Assembly (NCBI GenBank): GCA_963805455.1
Contig: CAWDUJ010000015.1
Coordinates: forward strand, 99,478 to 163,477
Source of the DNA: VRUE01 sp963805455
Lineage (GTDB): Bacteria > Actinomycetota > Thermoleophilia > Solirubrobacterales > 70-9
Reading direction: 5' to 3'
Length of the DNA stretch: 64,000 nt
The notes under the pieces are model-generated. The model saw only the letters and a list, made by a program, of their open reading frames with translations. It did no database searches and was not told the origin of the DNA. Positions 33,772 through 42,025 of the stretch are shown one piece after another (position 1 is the first letter of the stretch; every line of letters starts with the position of its first letter). Position numbers and translations under genes: made by a program.

Positions 33772-33805
33772 GGATCGGGCGAGCTATCGGAAGCTGAAGA
33801 TCGCT

Positions 33806-33825
33806 CGTGTCCAGCCCGGCCCACT
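33806..33825 (+). repeat. Second copy of the tRNA 3' end (att-like)
   Basis: CGTGTCCAGCCCGGCCCACT matches 27641-27660 of the CAT tRNA and its flank at 18 of 20 positions. It could mark the far end of the accessory segment. Confidence 0.45.
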
Positions 33826-33848
33826 TGAGAGTCCGGAGGGCGGCGGAT

Positions 33849-34163
33849 TCAAAGGACGGAGCGCAGGACGAGCATGCCTCGACTCGAGACGAACTGCGCC
33901 AGGTCATCCTCCAAGCGTTGGACGTGCTCGCTTCCTTGCTGCTCAAAGCGCTCCACCCCGTGGATCTCCGCAATCAGCACGTAGTCGGCCTGGTCCCTCG
34001 ACTGTCCGGGCACGTCCGCGGGCCGAGCGAGGTGCCAGTCCGACACGGTGTCCAGCGACCCGGAGACGACGTCGCGATCCCCTGCCATCAGTTGCTCAAA
34101 GCCCTCAGCCAAGTCCGGCGAGCGGAGCTGGAACCACATGAGAAGAGTCGCGGGAGGACTCAT
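33849..34163 (-). CDS. Small alpha/beta-barrel-like protein, unknown
   Basis: 104 residues from the ATG at 34163. A beta strand (LLMWFQLRSP), a helix (DLAEGFEQLMAGD), then TVSDWHLARPAD and ADYVLIAEIHGVERFEQQGSEHVQRLEDDLAQF, ending in a strand (GMLVLRSVL): the order expected for a dimeric ferredoxin-like barrel such as ABM or EthD proteins. Part of a longer open frame (to 35195) whose remainder is the shadow of the FAD oxidase. No close family named. Confidence 0.6.
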   Translation of the reverse strand: MSPPATLLMWFQLRSPDLAEGFEQLMAGDRDVVSGSLDTVSDWHLARPADVPGQSRDQADYVLIAEIHGVERFEQQGSEHVQRLEDDLAQFVSSRGMLVLRSVL

Positions 34164-34184
34164 GCGCGAAGCGTAGTGGGTTGA

Positions 34185-34422
34185 GTGGCGACTCGCGAGA
34201 GCAGTCGAGACGCCTGATTGAACCTTCAAGATGACCCTGTTACGTTCGTCGTCGCTGACGCTTGCCCTCAACGCAAGCGTCAGAGACCCCGCCGGAGACA
34301 TCCGGATCGTCAGCAGGACGGTCACGCCGAAGCTCAAGAAGTAAGCCGCGCGGATCGTCACAGCCGGGCCTGCCGTCTCGTCTTGTCGAGTAGAGGCAGG
34401 CCCAAATAGGGAAGGAGCAGCA
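34185..34422. other. Intergenic, upstream of the FAD oxidase
   Basis: About 240 bp between divergent genes. It presumably carries promoters for both; the only clear signal is GAAGGAG at 34411, the ribosome site of the plus-strand gene. Confidence 0.4.
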
Positions 34423-35784
34423 GTGGACATCCCAATCGACGATCTTCGAACGCAGCTCAAGGGCGAGCTGATCACGCCGGGCGATCCCAAATACGAGGAC
34501 GGGCGACAGGTGTTCTTCAAGGGCTTCGACAAGGAGCCGCTCGCGGTCGCGCGGGTCGCCGGCGCCGATGACGTCGCATCTGTCGTCAATGTCGCGCGCG
34601 AGGGCGGCATTGAGCTCGCCGTCCGCAGCGGCGGCCACAGCTGGGCCGGATACGGGACCGTCGACGGCGGCCTCGTCATCGACCTCTCCCGGATGGACGG
34701 CGTCGAGATCGACTCCGACGACCGTACCGCGTGGGTCGAGACAGGCGCGACGGCGGGCGGGTTCACGCTTGCCACCGCCGAGAAGGGACGCGCGACGGGA
34801 CTCGGTGACACCGGCTCGGTCGGCGTCGGCGGGATCGCCCTCGCGGGCGGGATCGGGTTCCTTGTGCGGAAGACCGGCCTGACGATCGACAACCTGCTCG
34901 CCGCCGAGGTGGTGACCGCCGACGGCAAGGTCGTTGAGACGAGCGAGAGCTCCGAGCCTGACCTCTTCTGGGCGATCCGCGGCGGCGAGGGCAACTTCGG
35001 CATCGCCACCCGGCTGAAGCTGGGCCTGGCCGAGATCTCGGAGATCGTCGGCGGCATGCTGGTCCTGCCCGCGTCGCCGCAGGTGATCACCGGATTCCTC
35101 GAGGCGGCTGCGGCGGCGCCAGAGGAGCTATCGACGATCGCGAATGTGATGGTGGCCCCGCCGATGCCGTTCCTGCCCAAAGAGGCACACGGCAAGCCGG
35201 TGGTGATGGGCCTGTTCGCCTACGTCGGCCCAGTCGACCAGGCCGAGGAGGTGATCGCCCCCTTCCGTGCGCTCGCCGAGCCGCTCGCCGACATGGTGCG
35301 GCCGATGCGCTACCCGGAGCTCTACGAGGGCCCCGAGCAGGAGGCACGTTTCGGAGCCGGCAGCAACTTCTTCGCGGATTCGCTCGAGCCGGCGGCCGTC
35401 GAGGCGATCTTCGAGCAGCTACCCGAGTCGACGGCGCCGATGGCGGCCGTCCAGCTGCGGGTGCTCGGGGGCGCGTCGGCGCAGGTCCCCAACGACGCCA
35501 CCGCGTTCGCCCATCGCGACAGGGGGCTGTTCGTGAACGTCGCGGCGATGTACGTGGACGCCGGCGAGAAGGCCACCCACGACGCTTGGGTCAACGGCAT
35601 GGCGGACGCACTGGGCAGGGACGGCGGGGGAGGCTACGTCGGCTTTTTCGGCGAGGAGGACGAGGCGACGATCCGCGCCGCCTACCCGGGCGCGACCTGG
35701 GACCGGCTCCGCGAGCTGAAGCGCCGCTACGACCCCGCCAACCTCTTCCACCTCAACCACAACATCCCGCCGGCGGAAGGATGA
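34423..35784 (+). CDS. FAD-binding oxidase, berberine-bridge-enzyme type
   Basis: 453 residues. PCMH-type FAD domain: VRSGGHSWAGYG with His72, the usual 8-alpha-histidyl FAD attachment site; VETGATAGGFT; GLGDTGSVGVGGIALAGGIGFL; and IRGGEGNFGIATRL. The Cys that forms the second covalent bond in bicovalent members is absent (GDTGSVGVGG), so single attachment is expected. The C-terminal BBE segment RYDPANLFHLNHNIPP is complete. Such enzymes oxidise sugars, alkaloids or other alcohols; substrate unknown. GTG start with GAAGGAG upstream. Its stop overlaps a small membrane gene (ATGA). Confidence 0.9.
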   Translation: MDIPIDDLRTQLKGELITPGDPKYEDGRQVFFKGFDKEPLAVARVAGADDVASVVNVAREGGIELAVRSGGHSWAGYGTVDGGLVIDLSRMDGVEIDSDDRTAWVETGATAGGFTLATAEKGRATGLGDTGSVGVGGIALAGGIGFLVRKTGLTIDNLLAAEVVTADGKVVETSESSEPDLFWAIRGGEGNFGIATRLKLGLAEISEIVGGMLVLPASPQVITGFLEAAAAAPEELSTIANVMVAPPMPFLPKEAHGKPVVMGLFAYVGPVDQAEEVIAPFRALAEPLADMVRPMRYPELYEGPEQEARFGAGSNFFADSLEPAAVEAIFEQLPESTAPMAAVQLRVLGGASAQVPNDATAFAHRDRGLFVNVAAMYVDAGEKATHDAWVNGMADALGRDGGGGYVGFFGEEDEATIRAAYPGATWDRLRELKRRYDPANLFHLNHNIPPAEG

Positions 35785-35984
35785 CGTCTCCTGAAGAAGC
35801 CAGGCGATCGCGCAAAGGACTGTTGGCGATCGCCGCCGCGGCCGTTATCTGGCTTGCCGTTGCGATCCCCGGGCTACTGATGCGAATCGAGGGAGAGTCG
35901 GGGCCGACGATCGTGTTCTTCGTGCTGACGGTGGCGTTCGCCTATGTGATCACATGGGGCAGCCGGCGAGGCTGGTTTCGGTAG
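35781..35984 (+). CDS. Small two-helix membrane protein
   Basis: 67 residues starting at an ATG overlapping the FAD oxidase stop. Basic N-terminus (EEARRSRK), then two membrane segments (LLAIAAAAVIWLAVAIPGLLM and TIVFFVLTVAFAYVITWG) and a short basic tail. The overlap indicates coupled translation with the oxidase; no function known. Its stop abuts the convergent PPOX gene. Confidence 0.65.
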   Translation: MTSPEEARRSRKGLLAIAAAAVIWLAVAIPGLLMRIEGESGPTIVFFVLTVAFAYVITWGSRRGWFR

Positions 35985-36404
35985 CTACTCGGCCCAGGGG
36001 CCGACGCCCCCGACCCGATCGATCGCGATCCGCATCCGAACGCCGGGGGGTGGATCGTCCATCGGCGGGAATCTCACCTCGGGGCCGAGATAGACGTGGG
36101 CGAGCTCCTGGAGCAGCTCGGCGGCGCCTCCCTCCTCGATCTCGGCGCGACCGTGCACGACGAGGTACTCCCGCAGACCCGGCGGCCGGATCCGGGTTCC
36201 CTCGAAGGAGATCGCGACCCGCGGGTCCCGCCGCACATTCCGGAGCTTGCGCTGACCGGAGTCGAGGTGGGCGGTGAGCAGCTCATCTCCCTCGACCCCC
36301 ACCCAGATGCCGGTGATCTGCGCAGAGCCGTCGGGGTCGAGGGTCACGAGGTGGCCGATCGCTCCCGCCTCGATCAACTCCCTGGCACTCTCGGGTAGCT
36401 CCAT
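35985..36404 (-). CDS. PPOX-class, probably F420-dependent oxidoreductase
   Basis: 139 residues, split-barrel flavin/F420 fold: AGAIGHLVTLDPDGSAQITGIWVGVEGDELLTAHL, RKLRNVRRDPRVAISFEG and EYLVVHGRAEIEEGGAAELLQELAHVYLG. This spacing is that of the actinobacterial 'PPOX class F420-dependent enzyme' group, which reduces diverse small molecules with F420H2; FMN cannot be excluded. Convergent with the small membrane gene. Confidence 0.85.
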   Translation of the reverse strand: MELPESARELIEAGAIGHLVTLDPDGSAQITGIWVGVEGDELLTAHLDSGQRKLRNVRRDPRVAISFEGTRIRPPGLREYLVVHGRAEIEEGGAAELLQELAHVYLGPEVRFPPMDDPPPGVRMRIAIDRVGGVGPWAE

Positions 36405-36454
36405 CGAGCCGAGTCTAGGGATAGGCTGACCGGGGTCAAATAACGGGGAGGTCG

Positions 36455-36922
36455 ATGTCGGTGAGAGGGTTTCTGGTCGCAGTTGGCTCGGTCGCGGTGC
36501 TGGCGGTGGGCTTCGCCGGCTGTGGGGGCGGCGATGACACCACCGAGGTCGAAACGACGGCCGCGCTGAGCAAGTCGGAATTCGTCACCCAGGCGAACCA
36601 AATCTGCCGGGAAGGCAACAAGGAAACAGACGCCGCCTTCGAAAACTTCGATAACGAAACGTCGAAGGCCGAAGCCGAAACGGTGATCGAAGACACCTTC
36701 GTGCCGTCGGTGCAGCGGCAGATCAACGAAATACGAGACCTCGGCGCACCCGAGGGTGACGAAGCGAAGATCGACCACATGCTCGACCTCGCCCAGGCCG
36801 ATCTCGACCGAATCGCGGAGGAACCCGGGGTCGTCCTCAACGGCGAAGAAGTCGATCAGTTCGCGGACTTCGCCAAGATCGGCCACCCGTACGGGCTGAC
36901 GGAATGCGACGCGTCCGAATAG
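36455..36922 (+). CDS. Small acidic lipoprotein
   Basis: 155 residues. Lipoprotein signal VAVLAVGFAGCGGGDD (lipid Cys about 23), an acidic Thr-rich linker, then a helical domain ALSKSEFVTQANQICREGN...FVPSVQRQINEIRDLGAPEGDE with two Cys (QIC and TEC). This 'SK.EFV.QAN.IC' pattern is a recurrent small-lipoprotein family in Thermoleophilia. Anchored outside the membrane; function unknown. Confidence 0.75.
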   Translation: MSVRGFLVAVGSVAVLAVGFAGCGGGDDTTEVETTAALSKSEFVTQANQICREGNKETDAAFENFDNETSKAEAETVIEDTFVPSVQRQINEIRDLGAPEGDEAKIDHMLDLAQADLDRIAEEPGVVLNGEEVDQFADFAKIGHPYGLTECDASE

Positions 36923-36955
36923 CCCTCCGCGGCTCTCCTCAAATATTTAGCTGGC

Positions 36956-37886
36956 TCAAAGCTCCGCTGAAGGTGGCGCACCTAGGCTGGGCCGATGAGC
37001 CGACCGCTGAGCTACTCCCATGTCCTCGCAAGCTTCGTCGCCGAGGCGGCATACGAGGCCCGGCCCGCGAAGCGCAGCACCCCAGTCGGGCGAGGCGACG
37101 GTGAAGCTCTTCCTCGCCCGGCTGGCGTCGAGTCCGGCGGCGCCCGAGTCCCTGACTTCGAACGTGTAGCGGCCAGCCGCGAGGTTCCGGTAGGTCCTCG
37201 ACGAGCTACAGGGCTTGAAGGAGAGCTTCCTGCGGGATTTCTTCGGTTTCGGCGCGCACTGAAAGCCGCTCGCGACGCCGACCGCACTGAACCTGAAGCT
37301 GGCCCTTCGCTTCGTCGAGCTCACCGTCGCCTTGGTGATCTTCGTGTCCGGAACGGTCGCGACCAGGGGTGGGGTGGAGGAGCCGCCTGAGCCACCGCCA
37401 CCCCCACCGGAATCGGGCGGGGTCCCCGGCGCGTTTATGAGCGAGGGGATCGCCGGCTGACTGAGGTCTGCATGGACGGTGTCTCGCATTCTCCGATGCT
37501 TGTGACCGGAATCGCCACCAGGCGCCAGATCCCGTCGGCCGGGATCGGGTCTTTCGTCGCGGTGTCCGCCCCGACCTGGACGACGACGGGGACGCCGGCA
37601 TCGCCCGGGGACGGCTCGTGCTAGGTGCTTCTCGTTCGCGACCACGAAGATGTCCGACACCGATTTCCCGTTGATGCATTTGCCCGTCGTCACCCACCCG
37701 CCGTGACGGGACGAGCGTCCCTCCGCATAGGCCGTTGAGAGCGCCTTTCTCGATGATCAGCACCTGCACGGCCCACGGCCGGCTCGGTTCGTCAGCCGTG
37801 GTCCCGCCGATGATCGCCGCGGCGGGGCTGGCGTTCACCACCAGCACCAACAGCGCTCCCAGAACAGCGGGCAGAGCCCGCTTCAT
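36956..37886 (-). pseudogene. Broken trypsin-like secreted protein with Ig-like domain
   Basis: From the ATG at 37886: signal peptide (ALPAVLGALLVLVVNASPAAA), then the S1 protease start IIGGTTADEPSRPWAVQVLI and LCGGTLVPSR. The frame is then lost; the continuation GWVTTGKCINGKSVSDIFVVANEKH is in another frame from about 37700, and sense is lost again until the C-terminal domain (ITKATVSSTKRRASFRFSA ... YTFEVRDSGAAG). The segment that should read TAxHC is TTGKC, so the catalytic His is Lys. It therefore looks inactive as well as frameshifted. Confidence 0.65.
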
Positions 37887-37944
37887 CTCACATCCCCAAC
37901 GACAACACGCGACGAAAATACAAGCCGGGGGAGATACTGAGCCG

Positions 37945-38571
37945 GTGAGCGCTGAAGACCTGGACAAGGGCCCGATCGGGCACCGGGTTCGAAAGGCCGA
38001 GACGGCCGAGGTGACCGGGATCTCCGAATCCCTGGCCGGCGCCTTTGAGGACGACCCGGTGATGAGCTGGCTGATCCCCGACGCCGGGCGCCGCCCGGCG
38101 GTTCTGAAGGGATTCTTCGAGCTGCTGCTGAGCCGGATCTGGATGCTCCACGAGGAGACCTACACGACGACAGCCACCGCCGGGGCGGCGATCTGGGATC
38201 CGCCCGGAACCTGGAGCGTCGGCGTGGGAGAGCAGATCGCCCTGCTCCCGCGAGCGCTCCGGATCTGGGGCCGCCGACTTCCCCGAGCGCTCCTCACACT
38301 TGCCAGGCTCGAAGCCGCCCATCCCAAGGCCGGCCATTTCTACCTCGCCGTCCTCGGGGTCGACCCCGAGAGCCAGGGCCGAGGGTTGGGCTCGGCCCTG
38401 ATGTTCCCGGTCCTGCAGCGCTGCGACGCCGAGCGCATCCCCGCCTACCTCGAGGCGAGCGCGCCGCGCAATCGCGACCTCTATCTGCGCCACGGGTTCG
38501 AGGTGACGAGGGAGTTCAGGGTCGGCTCCGGCGCGCCGCCGATCTGGGGAATGTGGAGGGAGCCGAGCTAG
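37945..38571 (+). CDS. GNAT family N-acetyltransferase
   Basis: 208 residues from a GTG. GNAT acetyl-CoA loop LAVLGVDPESQGRGLGSALM (Q/R-x-x-G-x-G/A), preceded by FEDDPVMSWLIPD and followed by AYLEASAPRNRDLYLRHGFEV, the usual last strands. This subgroup (large insert AAIWDPPGTWSVGVGEQIALL) has unknown acceptors. The next gene starts directly after its stop, so they form one unit. Confidence 0.85.
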   Translation: MSAEDLDKGPIGHRVRKAETAEVTGISESLAGAFEDDPVMSWLIPDAGRRPAVLKGFFELLLSRIWMLHEETYTTTATAGAAIWDPPGTWSVGVGEQIALLPRALRIWGRRLPRALLTLARLEAAHPKAGHFYLAVLGVDPESQGRGLGSALMFPVLQRCDAERIPAYLEASAPRNRDLYLRHGFEVTREFRVGSGAPPIWGMWREPS

Positions 38572-39375
38572 ATGGTCGCGCTCGAGGAGGCGACGAAGCT
38601 CGAGGGCGGGGACGGCAACTACTCGATCGCCCTCAGCGAGGAGTGGGAGATCTGGGGCCCGAGCGGTGGCTACCTGGCGGCGCTGACGCTGCGCGCGGCG
38701 GGTATGCACGCCGAGATTCCTCGCCCGGTCAGCTACTACTGCCACTTCATCAGCCCGCCCGCGTTCGACCGGGTCGAGCTGGCGGTCGAGGTGATCAAAG
38801 CGGGTCGCCGCTCGGAGTCCCTCGCCGTGCGGATGACCCAGGGCGGGAGGGAGGTCATGTTCGCGGTGGTGAGGACCGCCGCCGAGGCCCCGGGCTACCG
38901 CCACCAGATGGTGGAGGCCCCGAGCGTCGCGTCGCCCGAGGACTCGGAGCCGGTCGAGCGCCGGGCCAAGGACGGTAGCCAGCTCTACGCCTTCTGGGAC
39001 AACGTCAGCTGCCGCCGCCCGACTGTCGAGGCCGGCGACTCGGAGCCGCGGATCCGCGAGTGGGTCCGCTTCGAGCCGGCCGCGGCATTCGAGGACCCGT
39101 TCGTCGACGCCGCCCGGCCGCTGATCCTGCTCGACACCTTCGGTTGGCCGGCGGTCTGGATGAAGCACCGGGGTGCCGGATACGTCGCTCCCAACCTCGA
39201 CACCGCGGTCTGGTTTCATCACCCGCCGGCAGCGAGCGATTGGCTGCTGGTCGACCACGAATCGCCGGTTGCGGGCGACGGTCTGATCGGCGTCGACGGC
39301 CGAATCTGGGAAGGCGAGGGCCGCCTCATCGCCAGCGGCGGCGCCCAGCTCTACTGCATCCCGAAGGAGGGTTGA
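38572..39375 (+). CDS. Double-hotdog acyl-CoA thioesterase
   Basis: 267 residues, ATG immediately after the previous stop. Two hotdog halves: EEWEIWGPSGGYLAALTLRAA...SYYCHFISPPAFDRVELAVEVIKAGRRSESLAVRM in the first, and FEDPFVDAARPLILLDTFGWPAVW...LDTAVWFHHPPAASDWLLVDHES in the second. This matches the TesB-like/PF13622 thioesterase family that hydrolyses acyl-CoAs. The Asp/His-type active residues are plausible in the second half (LDTAVWFH). Substrate chain unknown. Confidence 0.82.
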   Translation: MVALEEATKLEGGDGNYSIALSEEWEIWGPSGGYLAALTLRAAGMHAEIPRPVSYYCHFISPPAFDRVELAVEVIKAGRRSESLAVRMTQGGREVMFAVVRTAAEAPGYRHQMVEAPSVASPEDSEPVERRAKDGSQLYAFWDNVSCRRPTVEAGDSEPRIREWVRFEPAAAFEDPFVDAARPLILLDTFGWPAVWMKHRGAGYVAPNLDTAVWFHHPPAASDWLLVDHESPVAGDGLIGVDGRIWEGEGRLIASGGAQLYCIPKEG

Positions 39376-39379
39376 CGGC

Positions 39380-39709
39380 ATGACCGACGCACCCGAGCTC
39401 GATCCGTTCGACTCGCTCGTCGCCGACGCGATCGACCGCCTGCCCGAGCAGTTCCAGGAGGTGCTGGCGAGCGTCCCGGTCGTCGTCTCCGACCTCGGGA
39501 CCCAGGCACGCGCCTACGGCCAGTACTACGGCGACGGGATCGCCCGCGAACGCTACGAGGACCGGATCGTGATCTACCGCGACACCCTGGAACGGGACTT
39601 CGGCCACGACCGCGACCTGCTCGCGAAACAGGTCGAGATCACCCTTCGTCACGAGCTCGCCCATCACCTCGGCTGGGACGAGACCGGGGTGGGGGGCCTC
39701 GGCCTCTGA
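39380..39709 (+). CDS. Small metallopeptidase family protein (zincin_1)
   Basis: 109 residues. The zinc motif HELAHHLGWDE (His91, Glu92, His95, with a downstream acidic ligand) matches the 'metallopeptidase family' PF06262, short soluble proteins widespread in Actinobacteria. Earlier conserved stretch: VVSDLG and IVIYRDTLERDFGHD. Protease activity is predicted only from the motif. Its 3' end overlaps the convergent glycosyltransferase gene by 46 bp. Confidence 0.85.
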   Translation: MTDAPELDPFDSLVADAIDRLPEQFQEVLASVPVVVSDLGTQARAYGQYYGDGIARERYEDRIVIYRDTLERDFGHDRDLLAKQVEITLRHELAHHLGWDETGVGGLGL

Positions 39710-40917
39710 AGGCCGAGCTCGGGGGCGGCGCCGGTCGGGCGGCGCAGCATCGAGACCATCGCGACCGAGGCGTCGATCGTCGCCCCCAGGAGCGCCAGGT
39801 TGCGGAGCAGGGTGTGCTCGGCCGAGCCCAGGGTCGTGGTGGTGAGGAGCGAGGCGCCGAGCACGATCCAGGCGGGACGCGCCAGCCGGGTCGTCCCCGC
39901 GGTGAGGACGACAGCCGCGAGGCCGACCAGCCAGAGCATGAACTGGGGGCTGAGGACGCGGCTGGTCACGACCAGGAGAAGGACGATCGTGAAGATGAAG
40001 TCGCGGCTGACCGCGGCATCGGCGAGGTCGGTTCGGCCGTCGTGGATCGCCCTCGCCCGGAACCACCACCACAGAGCGGCAGCCGCGAGCACGGCGACGC
40101 TCAGCCACTTGAGCACGTCGGCGATCACATCTCCGGTCGGGCTGGCGATCTCCCAGGACCCGAATCGGAGGACCCGCGGCGCCGGCTCGGTGCTCGTCAG
40201 CTCCCGCAGGTCCCAGGGCGCCGCCGCGACCGCTTCCTCCTGCAGACCCCTGCTGTCCTGTTGGTCGAGGAAGGTGAAGAGGTCGCCGAAGGCGATCGCC
40301 GCGACGAGGAGCACGAGCGAAACCGTCATCGCCGCCGTCAGGGCCGAGACAAGGAGGCGGCGGCGGTCCCACTCGCCGAATAGGAGGACGATCGGCCAGA
40401 CCTTGACCGAGGCCCCCAGCCCGGCCAGGGCCCCGAACCACGCCGGGCGGCGATGGATCACGACCAGGGCCGCGATCCCGATCACGGTCGGGACGATGTC
40501 GAATCGGAGGATCGAGAAGGTTCCGAGGAAGGGCATCGCGATCAGCCAGACCCAGACGCCGGTGTAGTTGCCGCCCGAGCGGCGCCCGAGGAACGCCAGC
40601 AGCCCGAGGCCGACGAGGTCGATGGCCAGCCAGAGGGCGACGAAGGTGGCGCTGTAGCTGGCGGGTCCGATCCGCGGGAGCAGGATCATGAACGCCGCGC
40701 CCGGCGGGTATTGCCAGGTGTCCTCGTTCGGGATCATGTGTTCGTTGGCGAGGACTTCCGACCAGCGGTGATAGACGGTGACGTCCTGGAAGTAGATCGG
40801 GGTTTCGTGGTGCCAGAAGCCGGCGTTGATAACCAGCAGCGCCCGGGTCGCGAGCCAGACCCCGACCCAGATCCACACAGTGCGGTTTGACAGCACCGAT
40901 TTCGCCGCACCAGCCAT
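39664..40917 (-). CDS. GT87/DUF2029-like polyprenyl-sugar glycosyltransferase
   Basis: 417 residues, about 10 membrane segments. The first periplasmic loop carries the GT-C style acidic residues (FQDVTVYHRWSEVLANEHMIPNEDTWQYPPGAAFM), with the YPPG pattern seen in DUF2029/GT87 mannosyl- and arabinosyltransferases. Further segments include FSILRFDIVPTVIGIAAL and SVKVWPIVLL. They use polyprenyl-phosphate sugars on the outer face of the membrane. Acceptor unknown; wall glycan or glycolipid is likely. Confidence 0.8.
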   Translation of the reverse strand: MAGAAKSVLSNRTVWIWVGVWLATRALLVINAGFWHHETPIYFQDVTVYHRWSEVLANEHMIPNEDTWQYPPGAAFMILLPRIGPASYSATFVALWLAIDLVGLGLLAFLGRRSGGNYTGVWVWLIAMPFLGTFSILRFDIVPTVIGIAALVVIHRRPAWFGALAGLGASVKVWPIVLLFGEWDRRRLLVSALTAAMTVSLVLLVAAIAFGDLFTFLDQQDSRGLQEEAVAAAPWDLRELTSTEPAPRVLRFGSWEIASPTGDVIADVLKWLSVAVLAAAALWWWFRARAIHDGRTDLADAAVSRDFIFTIVLLLVVTSRVLSPQFMLWLVGLAAVVLTAGTTRLARPAWIVLGASLLTTTTLGSAEHTLLRNLALLGATIDASVAMVSMLRRPTGAAPELGLQRPRPPTPVSSQPR

Positions 40918-40981
40918 TGAGCGGGTTACCTATCAGAATGGGTGCTGGTTAACCCAGGATCCGCCGACCGAGAGGAGAGTC

Positions 40982-41365
40982 ATGGAGGCCACGGCCCAGC
41001 CCGAGCGACTGAACCAGGAGGGCTTCGCCGCCTTTCAGGGGCGTACCGCGGAGAGCAGCCCGATCGTGATGCTCAACCTGTTGCGGTTCAAACCCGACGG
41101 AGGCCAGGAGCGCTACGGCGAATACGGAGCCGCCGTCGCCCCGTTGCTGGAGAGGGCCGGCGGCCGGATCGTGTTTGCCGGCGACCCGGCGATGGCCCTG
41201 CTCGGCGACGACTCCTGGGACCTGGTGGTCCTGGTCGAATACCCGACGCGGCAGGCGTTCCTCGACATGATCGCCTCGCCCGAGTACCAGGAGGTCGGCC
41301 ATCTGCGGACCGAGGCGCTGACCAGGGGAGAGCTCCATCCGATGGAAACCGCCGATGTAGGCTGA
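40982..41365 (+). CDS. DUF1330 family protein
   Basis: 127 residues from an ATG with GAGGAGAG 4 nt upstream. Ferredoxin-like barrel: IVMLNLLRFKPDGGQERYGEYGAAVAPLLERAGGRIVFAGDPAMALLGDDSWDLVVLVEYPTRQ (described by segments: strand with N-L-L, Tyr-rich helix, then LVVLVEYP). DUF1330 proteins are small dimeric barrels of unknown function. Eight bp before the KNSVG-repeat gene. Confidence 0.82.
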   Translation: MEATAQPERLNQEGFAAFQGRTAESSPIVMLNLLRFKPDGGQERYGEYGAAVAPLLERAGGRIVFAGDPAMALLGDDSWDLVVLVEYPTRQAFLDMIASPEYQEVGHLRTEALTRGELHPMETADVG

Positions 41366-41373
41366 TCAGAGTC

Positions 41374-42018
41374 GTGAAGCTCGTTCGACCAAGCCACGCG
41401 ACGATCGTCGCCTACCTGGCACTCTTCGTCGCCCTCGGTGGCAGCGCCGTCGCGGTCACCCACCTCGGCAAGAACAGCGTCGGCCCGAAGCAACTGAGGA
41501 AGAACGCCGTTACAACGGTGAAAATCAAGAAGGGAGCGGTCACTGCCGCCAAGGTCAGGGCCGGGAGCCTGACCGGGGCCCAGATCGACTCCGCGACGCT
41601 GGGCATTGTCCCGACCGCTCAGACCGCGAACGCGATCGCCACACCGGAGGGCTGGCACCAGATCGGAGCGCCCGGAGAGCCTGGGTTCACATCCTCCTGG
41701 TCGAACGCAGGGTCCACCGCATACCCACCGGCGGCGTTCTACAAGGACCATGAAGGGATCGTCCACCTCCGGGGCGTCGTTAAGAACACCGGGACGGGCT
41801 CCGTCCCCTTCGTGCTGCCCGCCGGCTATCGCCCTGGCCAGGGCATCGCTTACTACTACCTCATCCTCTGCAGTGGTGGGACGGACTGCACGGGCAAACT
41901 CGGCGGTTCCGCGGCGGTGATCGGGCCGGGTTTCCCCGGGGCGGATCCAGGGTCCATCTCACTCCCCGAAGGAGCCTTGGTCAGCCTCTCGGAAATCAGC
42001 TTCCGCGCCGAAGCCTGA
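41374..42018 (+). CDS. Secreted KNSVG-repeat surface protein (second copy)
   Basis: 214 residues from a GTG. N-terminal export segment (ATIVAYLALFVALGGSAVAV), then the repeat region GKNSVGPKQLRKNAV, TVKIKKGAVTAAKVR, AGSLTGAQI, and a C-terminal beta-rich domain (FYKDHEGIVHLRGVVKNT, VPFVLPAGYRPG) that resembles phage-tail or carbohydrate-binding type beta sheets with one Cys pair. Paralogue of the protein at 4271 in its N-terminal half only; the C-terminal domains differ, consistent with a common anchor carrying different heads. Confidence 0.75.
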   Translation: MKLVRPSHATIVAYLALFVALGGSAVAVTHLGKNSVGPKQLRKNAVTTVKIKKGAVTAAKVRAGSLTGAQIDSATLGIVPTAQTANAIATPEGWHQIGAPGEPGFTSSWSNAGSTAYPPAAFYKDHEGIVHLRGVVKNTGTGSVPFVLPAGYRPGQGIAYYYLILCSGGTDCTGKLGGSAAVIGPGFPGADPGSISLPEGALVSLSEISFRAEA

Positions 42019-42025
42019 GGACCGT

